From contig NZ_CP009555.1 in the NCBI RefSeq assembly GCF_000959365.1, positions 1,488,001 to 1,552,000 on the forward strand: DNA of 64,000 nt, given 5' to 3'. Within the stretch, counting starts at the first letter, position 1, and every line of letters begins with the position of its first letter. The stretch is from Burkholderia oklahomensis C6786. Its GTDB lineage: Bacteria > Pseudomonadota > Gammaproteobacteria > Burkholderiales > Burkholderiaceae. Under the pieces are notes generated by a model. The model was not told where the DNA came from. It saw only the letters and a program-made list of their open reading frames with translations, and did not search any database. The translations under genes and the position numbers were made by a program. Of the stretch, positions 33,427-44,099 are shown one piece after another.

Positions 33427-34379
33427 CGCTCACGATCAACTATCTGTTCTGGCTCGTCGGCCTCGTGCTGCTCGCGGTCGGCGCGACGATCGTCACGGAC
33501 CGCGCGCATCCGCGCCGCTTCACCGCTGGCGGCTTCTGGCTGCTCTACGCGCTCGTCTTCATCGTCGGCGAAAAGCTGCCCGTCGAGCTCGTCGGCGCGC
33601 TCGTGATCGTGATGGCGCTGATCGCGGGGTTCGGCGGCGTGACGGCGGCGAAGCCGAAGCTGCCGTCCGACGAAGCCCGCCGCGCGAGCGCCGCACGCAT
33701 CGGCAACCGCCTCTTCGTGCCCGCGCTCACGATCCCGTTCGTGACGGTCGCGGTCACGCTCGCCGCGAGCCATCTGCACGTCGGCGGCGCGCCGCTCGTC
33801 GATCCGAAGAACGTCACGCTGATCGGCTTCGGCATCGGCTGCGTGATCGCGCTCGGCTTCGCGTGCCGGATCACGCGCGACTCGGTCGGCCAGTCGCTGC
33901 AGGAGGCGCGGCGCCTCGTCGACGCGCTGTCGTGGGCGGCCGTGCTGCCGCAGATGCTCGGCATGCTCGGGCTCGTGTTCTCGGACGCGGGCGTCGGCAA
34001 GGCGGTCGCGCACCTGACGACGGCGTACGTGAACCTCGACTACCGGTTCGTCGCGGTCGCCGTTTACTGCATCGGGATGGCGCTCTTCACGATGGTGATG
34101 GGCAACGGCTTCGCCGCGTTTCCGGTGATGACGGGCGGCGTCGGCGTGCCGATCCTCGTCAACGTGTTCCACGGCGATCCGGCCGTGATGGTCGCGATCG
34201 GGATGTTCTCCGGCTACTGCGGCACGCTGATGACGCCGATGGCCGCGAACTTCAACATGGTGCCCGCCGCGCTGCTGGAGCTGCCCGACAAGAACGGCGT
34301 GATCAAGACGCAGATCCCGACCGCGCTCGCGCTGCTCGCGACGAACATCGTCCTGCTGAACGTCCTGATGTTTCGATGA
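33423..34379 (+). CDS. DUF979 membrane protein, partner of DUF969
   Basis: 318 residues with about eight to ten predicted membrane spans (NYLFWLVGLVLLAVGATIV, FWLLYALVFIVG, LVGALVIVMALIAGFGGV, LFVPALTIPFVTVAVTL, ALALLATNIVLLNVLMF). Conserved-looking polar loops include FTMVMGNGFAAFPVMTGG and GYCGTLMTPMAANFN. Coupled to the DUF969 gene, so the two probably form a heteromeric inner-membrane permease. Context (pxpBCA, local regulator) points to 5-oxoproline as substrate. A bidirectional terminator follows. Confidence 0.88.
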   Translation: MTLTINYLFWLVGLVLLAVGATIVTDRAHPRRFTAGGFWLLYALVFIVGEKLPVELVGALVIVMALIAGFGGVTAAKPKLPSDEARRASAARIGNRLFVPALTIPFVTVAVTLAASHLHVGGAPLVDPKNVTLIGFGIGCVIALGFACRITRDSVGQSLQEARRLVDALSWAAVLPQMLGMLGLVFSDAGVGKAVAHLTTAYVNLDYRFVAVAVYCIGMALFTMVMGNGFAAFPVMTGGVGVPILVNVFHGDPAVMVAIGMFSGYCGTLMTPMAANFNMVPAALLELPDKNGVIKTQIPTALALLATNIVLLNVLMFR

Positions 34380-34409
34380 ACGGGCGCGGCGCATTCCCGC
34401 GCGGCCACG

Positions 34410-34434
34410 AAAAAAGCGCCCGAGGGCGCTTTTT
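34410..34434 (+). terminator. Intrinsic terminator after DUF979 gene
   Basis: AAAAAGCGCCC-GA-GGGCGCTTTTT: 7-bp GC stem (34415-34421 / 34424-34430) flanked by A5 and T5. It can work in both directions. Confidence 0.9.
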
Positions 34435-34872
34435 CTTCGATCTGCCGATCGATTCGGCACGCAGCCGGCCACCGGCTGCATCCGTCGTGCAGCGGCCCGG
34501 CGGCCGCCGCGCGCGTCGCAAAAGAAAGCTCGACGCTCAAAGTAAAAAATGCGTCCGCCGCCGCCCGCATTGACCTCTGCTTCCCCCGGCCGGACGGCGG
34601 AACGTCGATTGAATAGGCGTATGTGCCTGCATGTTGGTTTGTTGTGGTGGTTGGCCCCGTCGTGCATGCAGACAACCGCTGCCGACACGCTGAACGCGTG
34701 CCAGCAACGCTACCCCCGCGCTGTTTTTATCGTTCCCCGTAGCGCATTTTCTTTTTCCTACTTGGTGAAAGGAGAATAGATTTAGCCCAACGGAGTGTCA
34801 ATCGCCGGAACGCATTTCACCCGTCAACCTTGGTCAAAACCTGGGTTAATCCCTATTCGTTCGGGTTCCCGA
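34435..34872. other. Convergent spacer before the TraB/GumN gene
   Basis: About 440 bases, less GC-rich than its surroundings from 34700 on. It holds no gene that I can support. GAAAGGAGAATAG at 34766-34778 looks like a ribosome-binding site but is followed by stops and no start codon. CCTGCATG (34625-34632) and CATGCAG (34664-34670) form a loose inverted repeat. A small RNA is conceivable but unsupported. Confidence 0.35.
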
Positions 34873-36013
34873 TCACCCGGCGTCGACGCGGTAGCCCTGC
34901 TGCCGCAGCAGTTCGAGCACGCCCTTCGGGCCGCCCAGGTGCAGCGCGCCGATCGCGACGAAGAGCGGCCGGTTCGGCGCGGCGATCGCCGTCATCCGCG
35001 CGACGAAGCGGCGGTTGCGCTCGTAGACGATCTTGTTGTCGATCGAATCGGCGATCGGCTTCGCGCGCGCGAGCCGCTCCGTCTTCGCGGTCGCCCATGC
35101 GGCGACCGCGTCCGCGTCGCCGATGCGCCAGAGGCGGTGCAGCGCGCGCACGTCGGCCGCGTTCTGCGCGGGCGTCTGCACCATGTCCTGCGCGAGCATC
35201 TCGCGCTGCTGCGCGAGCGTGAGCCCCGTGAATGCGCGCATCTGCTCGGCGAGCGTCTCGAGCCCGACGACCTTCCCGCCCTTTTTGCGCAGGAACACGT
35301 TCTGCAGCTGCGCCTCGGTGCCGTATTCGGTTTGCAGGCCGGCCGACAGCGAATCGTACGTCTCGACGACGAGCGACGCGAGCCACGGCCGCATGTTGCG
35401 GATGCCGGCGAGCGCGGCCGGATTGCCGCGCAGCCGGTTCGCGAGCTTCTGCCAAAGAGGCGACGGCAGCAGGCGCGGCAGGCATGCGTAGTTGCACACG
35501 CCGTACTTCGACACGTCGTCCTGCGATTCGAGCAGATCGTCCGGCGACAGCTCGAGCGCGAGCGTCGGCGATGCGGCGAGCGCCGCGAGGATCGGACGGC
35601 GGAACGGCTGGCTTGGCGGATAGTCGGCGGGATCGCCGACGTGCAGCGTGCCGAGCACGTAGATCGTGACCTTGCCTTTGGTCGCGACGTAGAACGGCAT
35701 CCGCGCGGGCTGCGTGCGCACCGCGCCGCTCGCGACGGTGCCGTTCGACGTCGACGGCGGCGGCGCATGGAAGCCCGGCAGCGACATGCTCGGCGACGGG
35801 ATCGGCGACTGCGGCAGCGGCGCGGTCGCGGCGCTGCCCGCCGCCAGCGCGCCGACGGACGGCCACGCGATGCCGCCCGTCGCGCACGCGCCGGCGAGCA
35901 CGGCGCCCGCGAGCGCACGCGCGCGCCAGCGCCGTGGATGCCTGCCGGCGTGCGTCGCCGCGCGCCGGCCGCCGTTACGCAAGCGGCGCGCGGCTTCGCG
36001 CGCCGCCATTGCC

Positions 36014-36021
<8 letters not shown>
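34873..36021 (-). CDS. TraB/GumN family protein
   Basis: 382 residues. The N-terminus is basic with a hydrophobic stretch (ALAGAVLAGACATGG) that may be a signal or lipoprotein sequence, then a Pro/Ser-rich linker. The TraB/GumN domain (about 110-382) starts FYVATKGKVTIYVLGTLHVGDPADYP and ends with RPLFVAIGALHLGGPKGVLELLRQQGYRV; the GTLHxG and GALHLxG motifs define this putative metal-dependent protease-like fold. Its start overlaps the dppF end by 8 bases, so it is the last gene of the dpp operon. Function unknown. Confidence 0.88.
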
Positions 36022-37026
<1,005 letters not shown>

Positions 37027-37030
<4 letters not shown>

Positions 37031-38019
37031 CGCGCGCCTCCTTCCGTGTGCGTCGCTTGCAGGTTGAGCGGCTTGATGCAGCGCGCGCGCATGCCGGTGC
37101 CCGGCACGAGCTCGTCGAGCGCGGGGCGCGCCTTCGTGCAGCCGTCGACGACGTACTTGCAGCGCGGCGCGAACAGGCACCCGCTCGGCCGGTCGTCGCG
37201 GCCCGGCACCATCCCGGGAAGGGCGGCGAGCCGCTTCGCCCCCGCATTGTGCTCGGGGATCGCGGCGAGCAACGCTTCGGTGTACGGATGATGCGGCGAC
37301 GCGAAGATGTCCGGCACGCGGTTCGTCTCGATGATCTCGCCCGCGTACATCACCGCGACGCGCTGCGCGACTTCCGAGACGACCGCGAGATCGTGCGAGA
37401 TCAGCACGAGCGCCATCCCGCGCTCCTTCTGCAGCGCGACGAGGAGATCCATGATCTGCGCCTGGATCGTCACGTCGAGCGCGGTCGTCGGCTCGTCGGC
37501 GATCAGGAGCTTCGGATTGCACGCGACCGCCATCGCGATCATCACGCGCTGGTTCATGCCGCCCGACATCTGGTGCGGAAAGGTGTCGATGCGGTTCTTC
37601 GCATCGGGAATCCCGACCTGGTCGAGCAGTTCGAGCGCGCGCTTCTTCAGCGCGTCGCCGCGCAGGCCCTCGTGCAGCTTCAGCACCTCCTTGATCTGAT
37701 AGCCGACCGTGTAGCTCGGGTTCAGGCTCGTCAGCGCGTCCTGGAACACCATCGCGATGTCCTTGCCGATGATCCTGCGGCGCGCCTTCGGGCTCGCCTT
37801 CAGGAGATCGACGCCGTCGAACGTGACTTCGTCGGCGGTGACGATGCCGGGCGCGTCGATCAAGCCCATCAACGCCATCATCGTCACGCTCTTGCCCGAG
37901 CCGGATTCGCCCACCACGCCGACCACTTCGCCGCGCGCGACGGACAGGTTGATCCTGTCGACCGCGGGCAGCCCGTTGAAGTTCACCGCGAGATTGCGGA
38001 TGGTCAATAAGTCGCTCAT
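37027..38019 (-). CDS. dppD: Dipeptide/oligopeptide ABC transporter ATP-binding protein DppD
   Basis: 330 residues from [14 protein letters not shown]; an upstream ATG ten codons earlier overlaps dppC and is less likely. Walker [12 protein letters not shown]-loop [11 protein letters not shown], signature [15 protein letters not shown], Walker [14 protein letters not shown]-loop [11 protein letters not shown], and the C-terminal [17 protein letters not shown] cluster. Forms the nucleotide-binding pair with DppF. One base separates its start from the dppC stop. Confidence 0.95.
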
Positions 38020-38020
38020 G

Positions 38021-38938
38021 TCAGGCCATCCGTTTGAGTTTGGGATCAAGCGCGTCGCGCAGCCCGTCGCCGAGCAGGTTGATCGCGAGCACCGAGATCA
38101 GAATCGACAGGCCGGGCATCGTCACGATCCACCACGCATTGTCGATGTAATCGCGCGCCGATGCGAGCATCGCGCCCCACTCGGCCGTCGGCGGCTGCAC
38201 GCCGAGGCCGAGGAAGCCGAGCGCGGCCGCGTCGAGGATCGCAGACGAGAAGCCGAGCGTCGCCTGCACGATCAACGGCGCCGTGCAGTTCGGCAGCACC
38301 TGCGAGAACATCAGGCGCAGCGTGCCCGCGCCCGCGACGCGCGACGCGGTCACGTACTCCTTCTGCAGCTCGCCGAGCGCCGACGCGCGCGTGAGACGCA
38401 CGTACGCGGGCAGCGCGACGATCGCGATCGCGAACATCGTGTTGGTCAAGCCGGGACCGATGATCGCGACGACCGCGACCGCGAGCAGCAGCGACGGCAG
38501 CGCGAGCAGCACGTCCATCACGCGCATCACGGGCGTGTCGGCCCATTTCTGGAAGAACGCGGCGACGAGGCCGAGCACGACGCCCGGAATCAGCGCGAGC
38601 ACGACCGACACGAAGCCGATCCAGAACGACATCCGCGCGCCGTACATCAGGCGCGAGAGGATGTCGCGGCCCGCTTCGTCGGTGCCGAGCACGAATTGCC
38701 AATTGCCGCCGGCGAGCCACGCGGGTGGAATCTTCACGTGATCACGGTACTGCTCGATCGGGCTGTGCGGCGCGAGAACCGGCGCCAGCAGCGCGACGAC
38801 GACCAGCACGAGCACGACGACGCCCGCGCCGACCGCGCCGCGATTGCGGGAGAAGTTCGCCCAGAATTCGCGCAGCGCGAGCGCGCGGCCGCTGACGGGC
38901 GCCGCTTGCGACGGCATCGCGTTTTGCATGTCGCTCAT
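38021..38938 (-). CDS. dppC: Dipeptide ABC transporter permease DppC
   Basis: 305 residues with six predicted spans ([52 protein letters not shown] and more). The N-terminal OppC_N-type segment is typical. The EAA loop that contacts the ATPases is represented by the segment around [18 protein letters not shown]. Pairs with DppB to form the inner-membrane channel. A 98-base gap separates it from dppB. Confidence 0.95.
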   Translation of the reverse strand: MSDMQNAMPSQAAPVSGRALALREFWANFSRNRGAVGAGVVVLVLVVVALLAPVLAPHSPIEQYRDHVKIPPAWLAGGNWQFVLGTDEAGRDILSRLMYGARMSFWIGFVSVVLALIPGVVLGLVAAFFQKWADTPVMRVMDVLLALPSLLLAVAVVAIIGPGLTNTMFAIAIVALPAYVRLTRASALGELQKEYVTASRVAGAGTLRLMFSQVLPNCTAPLIVQATLGFSSAILDAAALGFLGLGVQPPTAEWGAMLASARDYIDNAWWIVTMPGLSILISVLAINLLGDGLRDALDPKLKRMA

Positions 38939-39036
38939 TGCGCCTCCCGCGTGACCGCGCGTGCGCGGCCGAATGCCGCCGCCGCAGTTGACCGCTCAAG
39001 CAGCGGATGAATGCGAGTGTGGGGATGCATGTTCGA

Positions 39037-40047
39037 TTACCTCGTATGGCGAATGCGCGGATTCAGCACGCCGTACAGCAGATCGACGACCAGGTTCACG
39101 ACGATCACGAGCGTCGCGATCAGCAGGATGCCGCCTTGCACGACCGGATAGTCGCGGCGGCCGATCGCGTCGATCAGCCACTTGCCGACGCCCGGCCACG
39201 AAAACAGCGTCTCGGTGAGCACGGCGCCCGCGAGCAGCGTGCCCACTTGAAGGCCGATCACCGTGACGACCGGGATCAACGCGTTGCGCAGCGCATGCAC
39301 GACGACGACGCGCGCGGGCGACAGCCCCTTCGCGCGCGCGGTGCGGATGTAGTCTTCGCGCAGCACTTCGAGCATCGACGAGCGCGTCATCCGCGCGATC
39401 ACCGCGAGCGGAATCGTGCCGAGCACGATCGCGGGCAGGATCAGATGGCTCACCGCCGACGCGAACGCGCCTTCTTCGCCGGAGAGCAGCGTGTCGATCA
39501 GCATGAAGCCCGTCGTATGAGGAATCTCGTATTCGACCGCGAGGCGGCCCGACACGGGCGTCCAGCCGAGATACGCGGAGAACACCATGATGAGGATGAG
39601 CCCCCACCAGAAGATCGGCATCGAATAGCCGGTGAGCGCCGTGCCCATCACGCCGTGATCGACGACCGTGCCGCGCTTGAGCGCGGCGAACACGCCGGCC
39701 GGCAGCCCGACGGCGAGCGCGAACAGGAGCGCGCAGATCGACAGCTCGACCGTCGCCGGAAAGCGTGCGAGGAACTCGCTCATCACGCTCGTGTTGGTGA
39801 TGATCGACATGCCCAGGTCGCCGTGCAGCGCACGGCCGACGTAGTGCAGGTACTGAAGGGGCAGCGGCTCGTCGAGCCCCAGGCGATGCATCGCTTCCGC
39901 GTGCATCGCGGGATCGACGCCGCGCTCGCCCATCATCACTTCGATGGGGTCGCCCGGTATCAGGTGAATCAGCGCGAACGCGAGCACCGTGATGCCGATG
40001 AAGGTCGGGATCACCATGCCCACGCGGCGCAAGACGAATCGGAACAT
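39037..40047 (-). CDS. dppB: Dipeptide ABC transporter permease DppB
   Basis: 336 residues, the standard DppB length. The first span FVLRRVGMVIPTFIGITVLAFALIH is the classic OppB/DppB N-terminus, followed by the periplasmic loop with PGDPIEVMMGERG. The EAA-type loop is REDYIRTARAKGLSPARVVVVHALRNALIP, and the last spans end at VVNLVVDLLYGVLNPRIR. With DppC it forms the translocation path. Confidence 0.95.
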   Translation of the reverse strand: MFRFVLRRVGMVIPTFIGITVLAFALIHLIPGDPIEVMMGERGVDPAMHAEAMHRLGLDEPLPLQYLHYVGRALHGDLGMSIITNTSVMSEFLARFPATVELSICALLFALAVGLPAGVFAALKRGTVVDHGVMGTALTGYSMPIFWWGLILIMVFSAYLGWTPVSGRLAVEYEIPHTTGFMLIDTLLSGEEGAFASAVSHLILPAIVLGTIPLAVIARMTRSSMLEVLREDYIRTARAKGLSPARVVVVHALRNALIPVVTVIGLQVGTLLAGAVLTETLFSWPGVGKWLIDAIGRRDYPVVQGGILLIATLVIVVNLVVDLLYGVLNPRIRHTR

Positions 40048-40159
40048 GACGCTTCTCGATATTTTCTTGTGGGAAATGTGCGACCGGCGACGAGGAGCTC
40101 GTGGCCCCCCGTCGCCGGGTGATTATCGTGCAGTCGGCCTAACGGCGCACCGACGCCGC

Positions 40160-41788
40160 TTATTTCACGCTGACGCCGTCGAAGCGCGCATAGCCGAGCG
40201 GCTCGATCCGCATGTCGACGACGTTCTTGCGCACCGGCTGATAGACGGTCGAGTTCGCGATCGGCGAAAACGGCAGCTGCTGCGCGAAGATTTGCTGCGC
40301 CTGCATGTATATCTTCGTGCGGGCATCCAGCGACGTCGTCACGCGGCCCTTCTGAACGAGCTCGTCGAACGGTTTGTGGCACCACTCGGAGAAGTTGTTG
40401 CCCTTGACCGCCTCGCAGCCGAGCAGCGTGCCGAGCCAGTTGTCGGGATCGCCGTTGTCGCCGTTCCAGCCGATCAGCATCGTGTCGTGCTCGCCCGAAT
40501 GCGCGCGCTTGATGTACTCGCCCCACTCATACGTGACGATCTTCGCCTGCACGCCGATCTTCGCCCAGTCGGCCTGGATCATCTCGGCCATCAGCTTCGC
40601 GTTCGGGTTGTACGGGCGCTGCACGGGCATCGCCCACAGCGTGATGGGGAAGCCGTTCGGATAGCCCGCCTTCGCGAGCAGCGCCTTCGCCTTCGCCGGA
40701 TCGTAGGCCGCGGCCTTCAGGTTCTTGTCGTACGACCATTGGGTCGGCGGCATCGGCGCGCTCGCCGCCTGGCCCGCGCCCTGATAGACGGATTCGAGAA
40801 TCGCCTTCTTGTTGATCGCCATGTCGAGCGCCCGGCGCACCTCGAGCTTGTCGACCGGCTTGTGCTGCACGTTGTACGCGAGGTAGCCGAGGTTGAAGCC
40901 CGGCAGCGACGGCATGTCGACGTTCGAATCGGCCTTCAGCGTCGCGATGTCGGCGGGCCGCGGATAGCTCATCACCTGGCACTCGTTGCGCTTGATCTTC
41001 TGCACGCGCACGCCCGGGTCGGGCGTGATCGAGAAGATCAGCTTCGAGATCTTCACCGCGCCCTTCTTCCAATAATCAGGATTGCCGTCGAATCGGATCG
41101 TCGCGTCCTTCGTGTAGCTGCGGAAGATGAACGGGCCCGTGCCGATCGGCTTCTGGTTGATGTCGGCCGCCTTGCCCGCCTTCATCAACTGGTCCGCGTA
41201 TTCGGCGGACAGCACCGACGCATACTCCATCGCGAGGTTCTGGATGAACGGCGCGTTCGGCTCCTTCAGCGTGAAACGAACCGTATACGGATCGAGCTTT
41301 TCGATCTTGACGATCAGCTTGTCGAGGCCCATGTCGGTGAAGTACGGGAACGACACCGGATACGCCTTGCGGAACGGCTGGTTCGCATCGAGCATCCGCT
41401 CGAACGTGAACACGACGTCGTCCGCGTCGAATTCGCGCGTCGGCTTGAAGAAATCGGTCGTATGGAATTTGACGCCGTGGCGCAGATGGAACGTGTAGAC
41501 CTTGCCGTCGGGCGAGATGTCCCATGTCTCGGCGAGGCCGGGCTCGACCTTCGTGCCGCCGCGCTCGAACTCGACGAGGCGGTTGTAGATCGGGAATGTC
41601 GACGCGGTGAAATCGACGCCCGTCGTGAATTGCGCGGAATCGAAGCCCGCCGGGCTGCCTTCTGAGCAGTAGACGAGCGTTTTGTTCGGGATCTGTGCGA
41701 ATGCAGAGCCCGCGACGCCGAAAGATGCCGCTGCAACGCCCGCGATGGCGGTAACACGCAGTGCGCGCAACAGACGATTATGTTCCAT
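40160..41788 (-). CDS. dppA: Periplasmic dipeptide-binding protein DppA
   Basis: 542 residues from the ATG with GGAGG just upstream; the longer open frame is rejected. The signal peptide runs MEHNRLLRALRV to SAFAQ. The mature protein matches extracellular solute-binding family 5: NKTLVYCSEGSPAGFDSAQ, ASTFPIYNRLVEFERG, AETWDISPDGKVYTFHLR and GVKFHTTDFFKPTREFDADD are DppA-like. It captures peptides (in E. coli also haem and 5-aminolevulinate) for DppBCDF. First gene of the operon; its promoter lies in the 340-base gap upstream. Confidence 0.95.
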   Translation of the reverse strand: MEHNRLLRALRVTAIAGVAAASFGVAGSAFAQIPNKTLVYCSEGSPAGFDSAQFTTGVDFTASTFPIYNRLVEFERGGTKVEPGLAETWDISPDGKVYTFHLRHGVKFHTTDFFKPTREFDADDVVFTFERMLDANQPFRKAYPVSFPYFTDMGLDKLIVKIEKLDPYTVRFTLKEPNAPFIQNLAMEYASVLSAEYADQLMKAGKAADINQKPIGTGPFIFRSYTKDATIRFDGNPDYWKKGAVKISKLIFSITPDPGVRVQKIKRNECQVMSYPRPADIATLKADSNVDMPSLPGFNLGYLAYNVQHKPVDKLEVRRALDMAINKKAILESVYQGAGQAASAPMPPTQWSYDKNLKAAAYDPAKAKALLAKAGYPNGFPITLWAMPVQRPYNPNAKLMAEMIQADWAKIGVQAKIVTYEWGEYIKRAHSGEHDTMLIGWNGDNGDPDNWLGTLLGCEAVKGNNFSEWCHKPFDELVQKGRVTTSLDARTKIYMQAQQIFAQQLPFSPIANSTVYQPVRKNVVDMRIEPLGYARFDGVSVK

Positions 41789-42128
41789 GTTTCCTCCAGG
41801 TCTCCGGTTCAAGGCCGGCCTAGGCCGGCGTAGGCGGATATTACTTGAGCTTTCGTAAGAGGAACAAGCTGGAGAAAAATCCATTCGTCATGCGCACGCC
41901 ATCGTGAAATGCGTTGCCCGGCCGCGCACAGCGCGTGCGCCGTCGAGCCGATTCGGCGCGATTCGCCGCGATCAGCGTTATCCCTTATATCTTCGTTTTT
42001 TCGTAACGGTCTTCGGCGATGGATCGGGTTCGATACGTGACGGGCACGGATTGCGCGATCTCCATTGGCGCGCGTTCGCGCCGGCGTCCAGCGCGTCGGC
42101 CGCGCGACCGGTCCGCGACCGGCCGTCG
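41789..42128 (-). promoter_or_regulatory. dppA upstream region
   Basis: 340 bases between dppA and the MFS gene, both on the minus strand. A short AT-rich part (41975-42005) read on the minus strand contains GATATAAGGGATAAC, a possible -10 region for dppA, next to a small CGTTTTTTCG hairpin-like motif. No gene seen. Confidence 0.4.
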
Positions 42129-43421
42129 TCAATCGAGATCGTTGCTTCTCGCCGGCACGAACGCGACCGCGACGAACGACAGCGCGAGCCCGGCCATCAC
42201 GTAATAGGTCGGCGCAAGCGGCGAGCCCGTCGTCTTGATGAGCCACGTGACGATGAACGGGCCGAAGCCGCCGAACGCCATCACCGCGACGTTGTACGCG
42301 AGCGACAGGCCCGTCGAGCGCGCGTTCGCCGGAAAGAGCTCGGCGATCATCGCGCCGAACGGCCCGTAGTAGCCGGCGAGCGCCACCGACAGGATCGCCT
42401 GCACGAGAATCAGCCGCGCGATGCTCGGCGACGCGTCGAGCCATATGAAGAGCGGATAGATCAGCACGAGCGTGAGCCCGAGCGCCCACAGCGACAATCC
42501 CTTGCGCCCGATCCGATCGGACCACGCGCCCGCGAGCGGCGACAGCACCGTCAGCAGCAGATTGCCGATGATCACCGCGTAGAACGACTGCGCGTAAGGC
42601 AGCTTCAGCTGCTTGACGGCGAACGTCGGCAGATAGCTGATGAGCACGTAGACGGTGACGGTCAGCGCGATCACCGAGCCGAGCCCGCACGTCACCGCGC
42701 GCCCGTGCTGCGCGAACACTTCGGCGAGCGTCACGCGCCGCGCGTGATCGCGCGCGTGCAGGAACGCCTCGGAATCGGCGAGATGGCGGCGCAGATAGAA
42801 CCCGACCGGCCCGATCACGAGCCCGAGCAGGAACGGCACGCGCCAGCCCCACGCATGCAGCGCCTCGGTCGACAGGCCGCGCGTCACCGCCGCGCCGACG
42901 AGCGAGCCGATGAGAAGCGCCGCCGCCTGGCTCGCCATCTGCCAGCTCCCGTAGAACCCGCGCCGCGAGAACGGCGCCGCTTCGATGAGGAGCGCGGTCG
43001 CGCTGCCGAACTCGCCGCCCGCGGAGAAGCCTTGCAGCAGACGTCCGAGCACGATCAGCAGCGGCCCGCCGACGCCGATCGCCGCATAGGGCGGCGCGAC
43101 CGCGATCAGGAAGATGCCGAGCGTCATCAGCAGGATCACGAGCGACAGCGCCGCCTTGCGCCCCGCGCGATCCGCGTAGAGGCCGAGCACGATGCCGCCG
43201 ATCGGCCGCATGAAGAAGGCGACGCCGAACGTCGCGGTCGTCAGGAGCAGCGACGAATATTCGCTGCTGGTCGGAAAGAACAACTCGGCGATCACGACCG
43301 TCATGAAACTGAACACGATGAAGTCGTACCACTCGAGCGCGTTGCCGATCACGGCCGCCACCACCGAGCGCCGGTTCAGCGCATGTCCAGCCGTTTTCGT
43401 CGAAGCCGCTATCGATGCCAT
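42129..43421 (-). CDS. MHS-family MFS transporter (metabolite:H+ symporter)
   Basis: 430 residues with twelve predicted membrane spans. The start region VVAAVIGNALEWYDFIVFSF is the signature of the metabolite:H+ symporter family (ProP, citrate, shikimate, ketoglutarate carriers). Loop 2-3 has LGLYADRAGRKAAL and span 4-5 has GRLLQGFSAGGEFGSATALL. The second half carries AWSDRIGRKGLS. Substrate cannot be assigned; an organic acid or osmolyte is likely. Monocistronic, facing a HiPIP gene behind a terminator. Confidence 0.92.
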   Translation of the reverse strand: MASIAASTKTAGHALNRRSVVAAVIGNALEWYDFIVFSFMTVVIAELFFPTSSEYSSLLLTTATFGVAFFMRPIGGIVLGLYADRAGRKAALSLVILLMTLGIFLIAVAPPYAAIGVGGPLLIVLGRLLQGFSAGGEFGSATALLIEAAPFSRRGFYGSWQMASQAAALLIGSLVGAAVTRGLSTEALHAWGWRVPFLLGLVIGPVGFYLRRHLADSEAFLHARDHARRVTLAEVFAQHGRAVTCGLGSVIALTVTVYVLISYLPTFAVKQLKLPYAQSFYAVIIGNLLLTVLSPLAGAWSDRIGRKGLSLWALGLTLVLIYPLFIWLDASPSIARLILVQAILSVALAGYYGPFGAMIAELFPANARSTGLSLAYNVAVMAFGGFGPFIVTWLIKTTGSPLAPTYYVMAGLALSFVAVAFVPARSNDLD

Positions 43422-43560
43422 CCTCGCCCCTCGCTGTCGTCGTGCTTTCGTCGTGCCGTTGTCGTGCGTCGTGCGCCGGCGTCGCCGTAACAGGCTGACG
43501 CCGCGCCAACGGTCGTGGAGCGAGTGTAGAAAGCGGCGGAATCGATTTCAAGCAATAAAA

Positions 43561-43592
43561 AAACGCCCGCCGTCGTCGGACGGCGGGCGTTT
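43561..43592 (-). terminator. Strong intrinsic terminator of the HiPIP gene
   Basis: Perfect 14-bp stem AAACGCCCGCCGTC / GACGGCGGGCGTTT with a GTCG loop. On the minus strand it is followed by a long U-run (the A-run at 43555-43563), so it terminates HiPIP transcription before the MFS promoter. Confidence 0.92.
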
Positions 43593-43641
43593 TCCGCTTC
43601 GGTGCGATGCGACGCGGCGCCGCGAGACGCCGCGAGACGCG

Positions 43642-43956
43642 TCACGCCATTTTCGTGAACGCGCTGCACCAGCCCTTCGCCGACACCTGCTTGCCGGGGA
43701 ATGCGCCGCACGGGCCCGACGCCGAGCCCTTCTTGCCCTGATACAGCATGCAGCCCGAACAGGCTTCGCCTGCCGCGTACTTCGGGAACTTCGCCTTGTC
43801 GACCTTGGTGGCGTCGGCCTTGTAGCCGAGCGCGACGGCGGTCGGATCGGTTTCGGACAGCATCGGCAGATCGGCCGAGAACGCTTCGCGCGTGAGCGCG
43901 AGCGCCGACACGGCGCCGACGCTCGTGATCAGGAAACTCCGGCGGGACGTTTTCAT
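43642..43956 (-). CDS. High-potential iron-sulfur protein (HiPIP)
   Basis: 104 residues from an ATG with GGAGC upstream; an ATG six codons earlier has no ribosome-binding site. A Tat-type signal peptide MKTSRRSFLITSVGAVSALAL is followed by a small mature domain with the four cluster cysteines in the HiPIP pattern: CSGCMLYQG, then GPCGAFPG, then GWCSAF. It binds one [4Fe-4S] cluster (3+/2+ couple) and carries electrons in the periplasm. Single gene with its own terminator; partner not evident from its neighbours. Confidence 0.95.
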   Translation of the reverse strand: MKTSRRSFLITSVGAVSALALTREAFSADLPMLSETDPTAVALGYKADATKVDKAKFPKYAAGEACSGCMLYQGKKGSASGPCGAFPGKQVSAKGWCSAFTKMA

Positions 43957-44099
43957 GGGAATTCGCTCCAACATTGTGGGTTGTCGCTGCTCTAGCGGCA
44001 GCAGCGCACAAGCATACCGCTCATGCGCCCAAATGTGACGCGGGTAATTCCGAAGATAAGCAAATCGAAAACAAGAAATCGGCACGCCGCCTGCGGAGG

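Noticed and set aside
34766..34800. Ribosome-binding-site-like GAAAGGAG suggesting a small gene
   Set aside because: No start codon at usable spacing and stops follow immediately.
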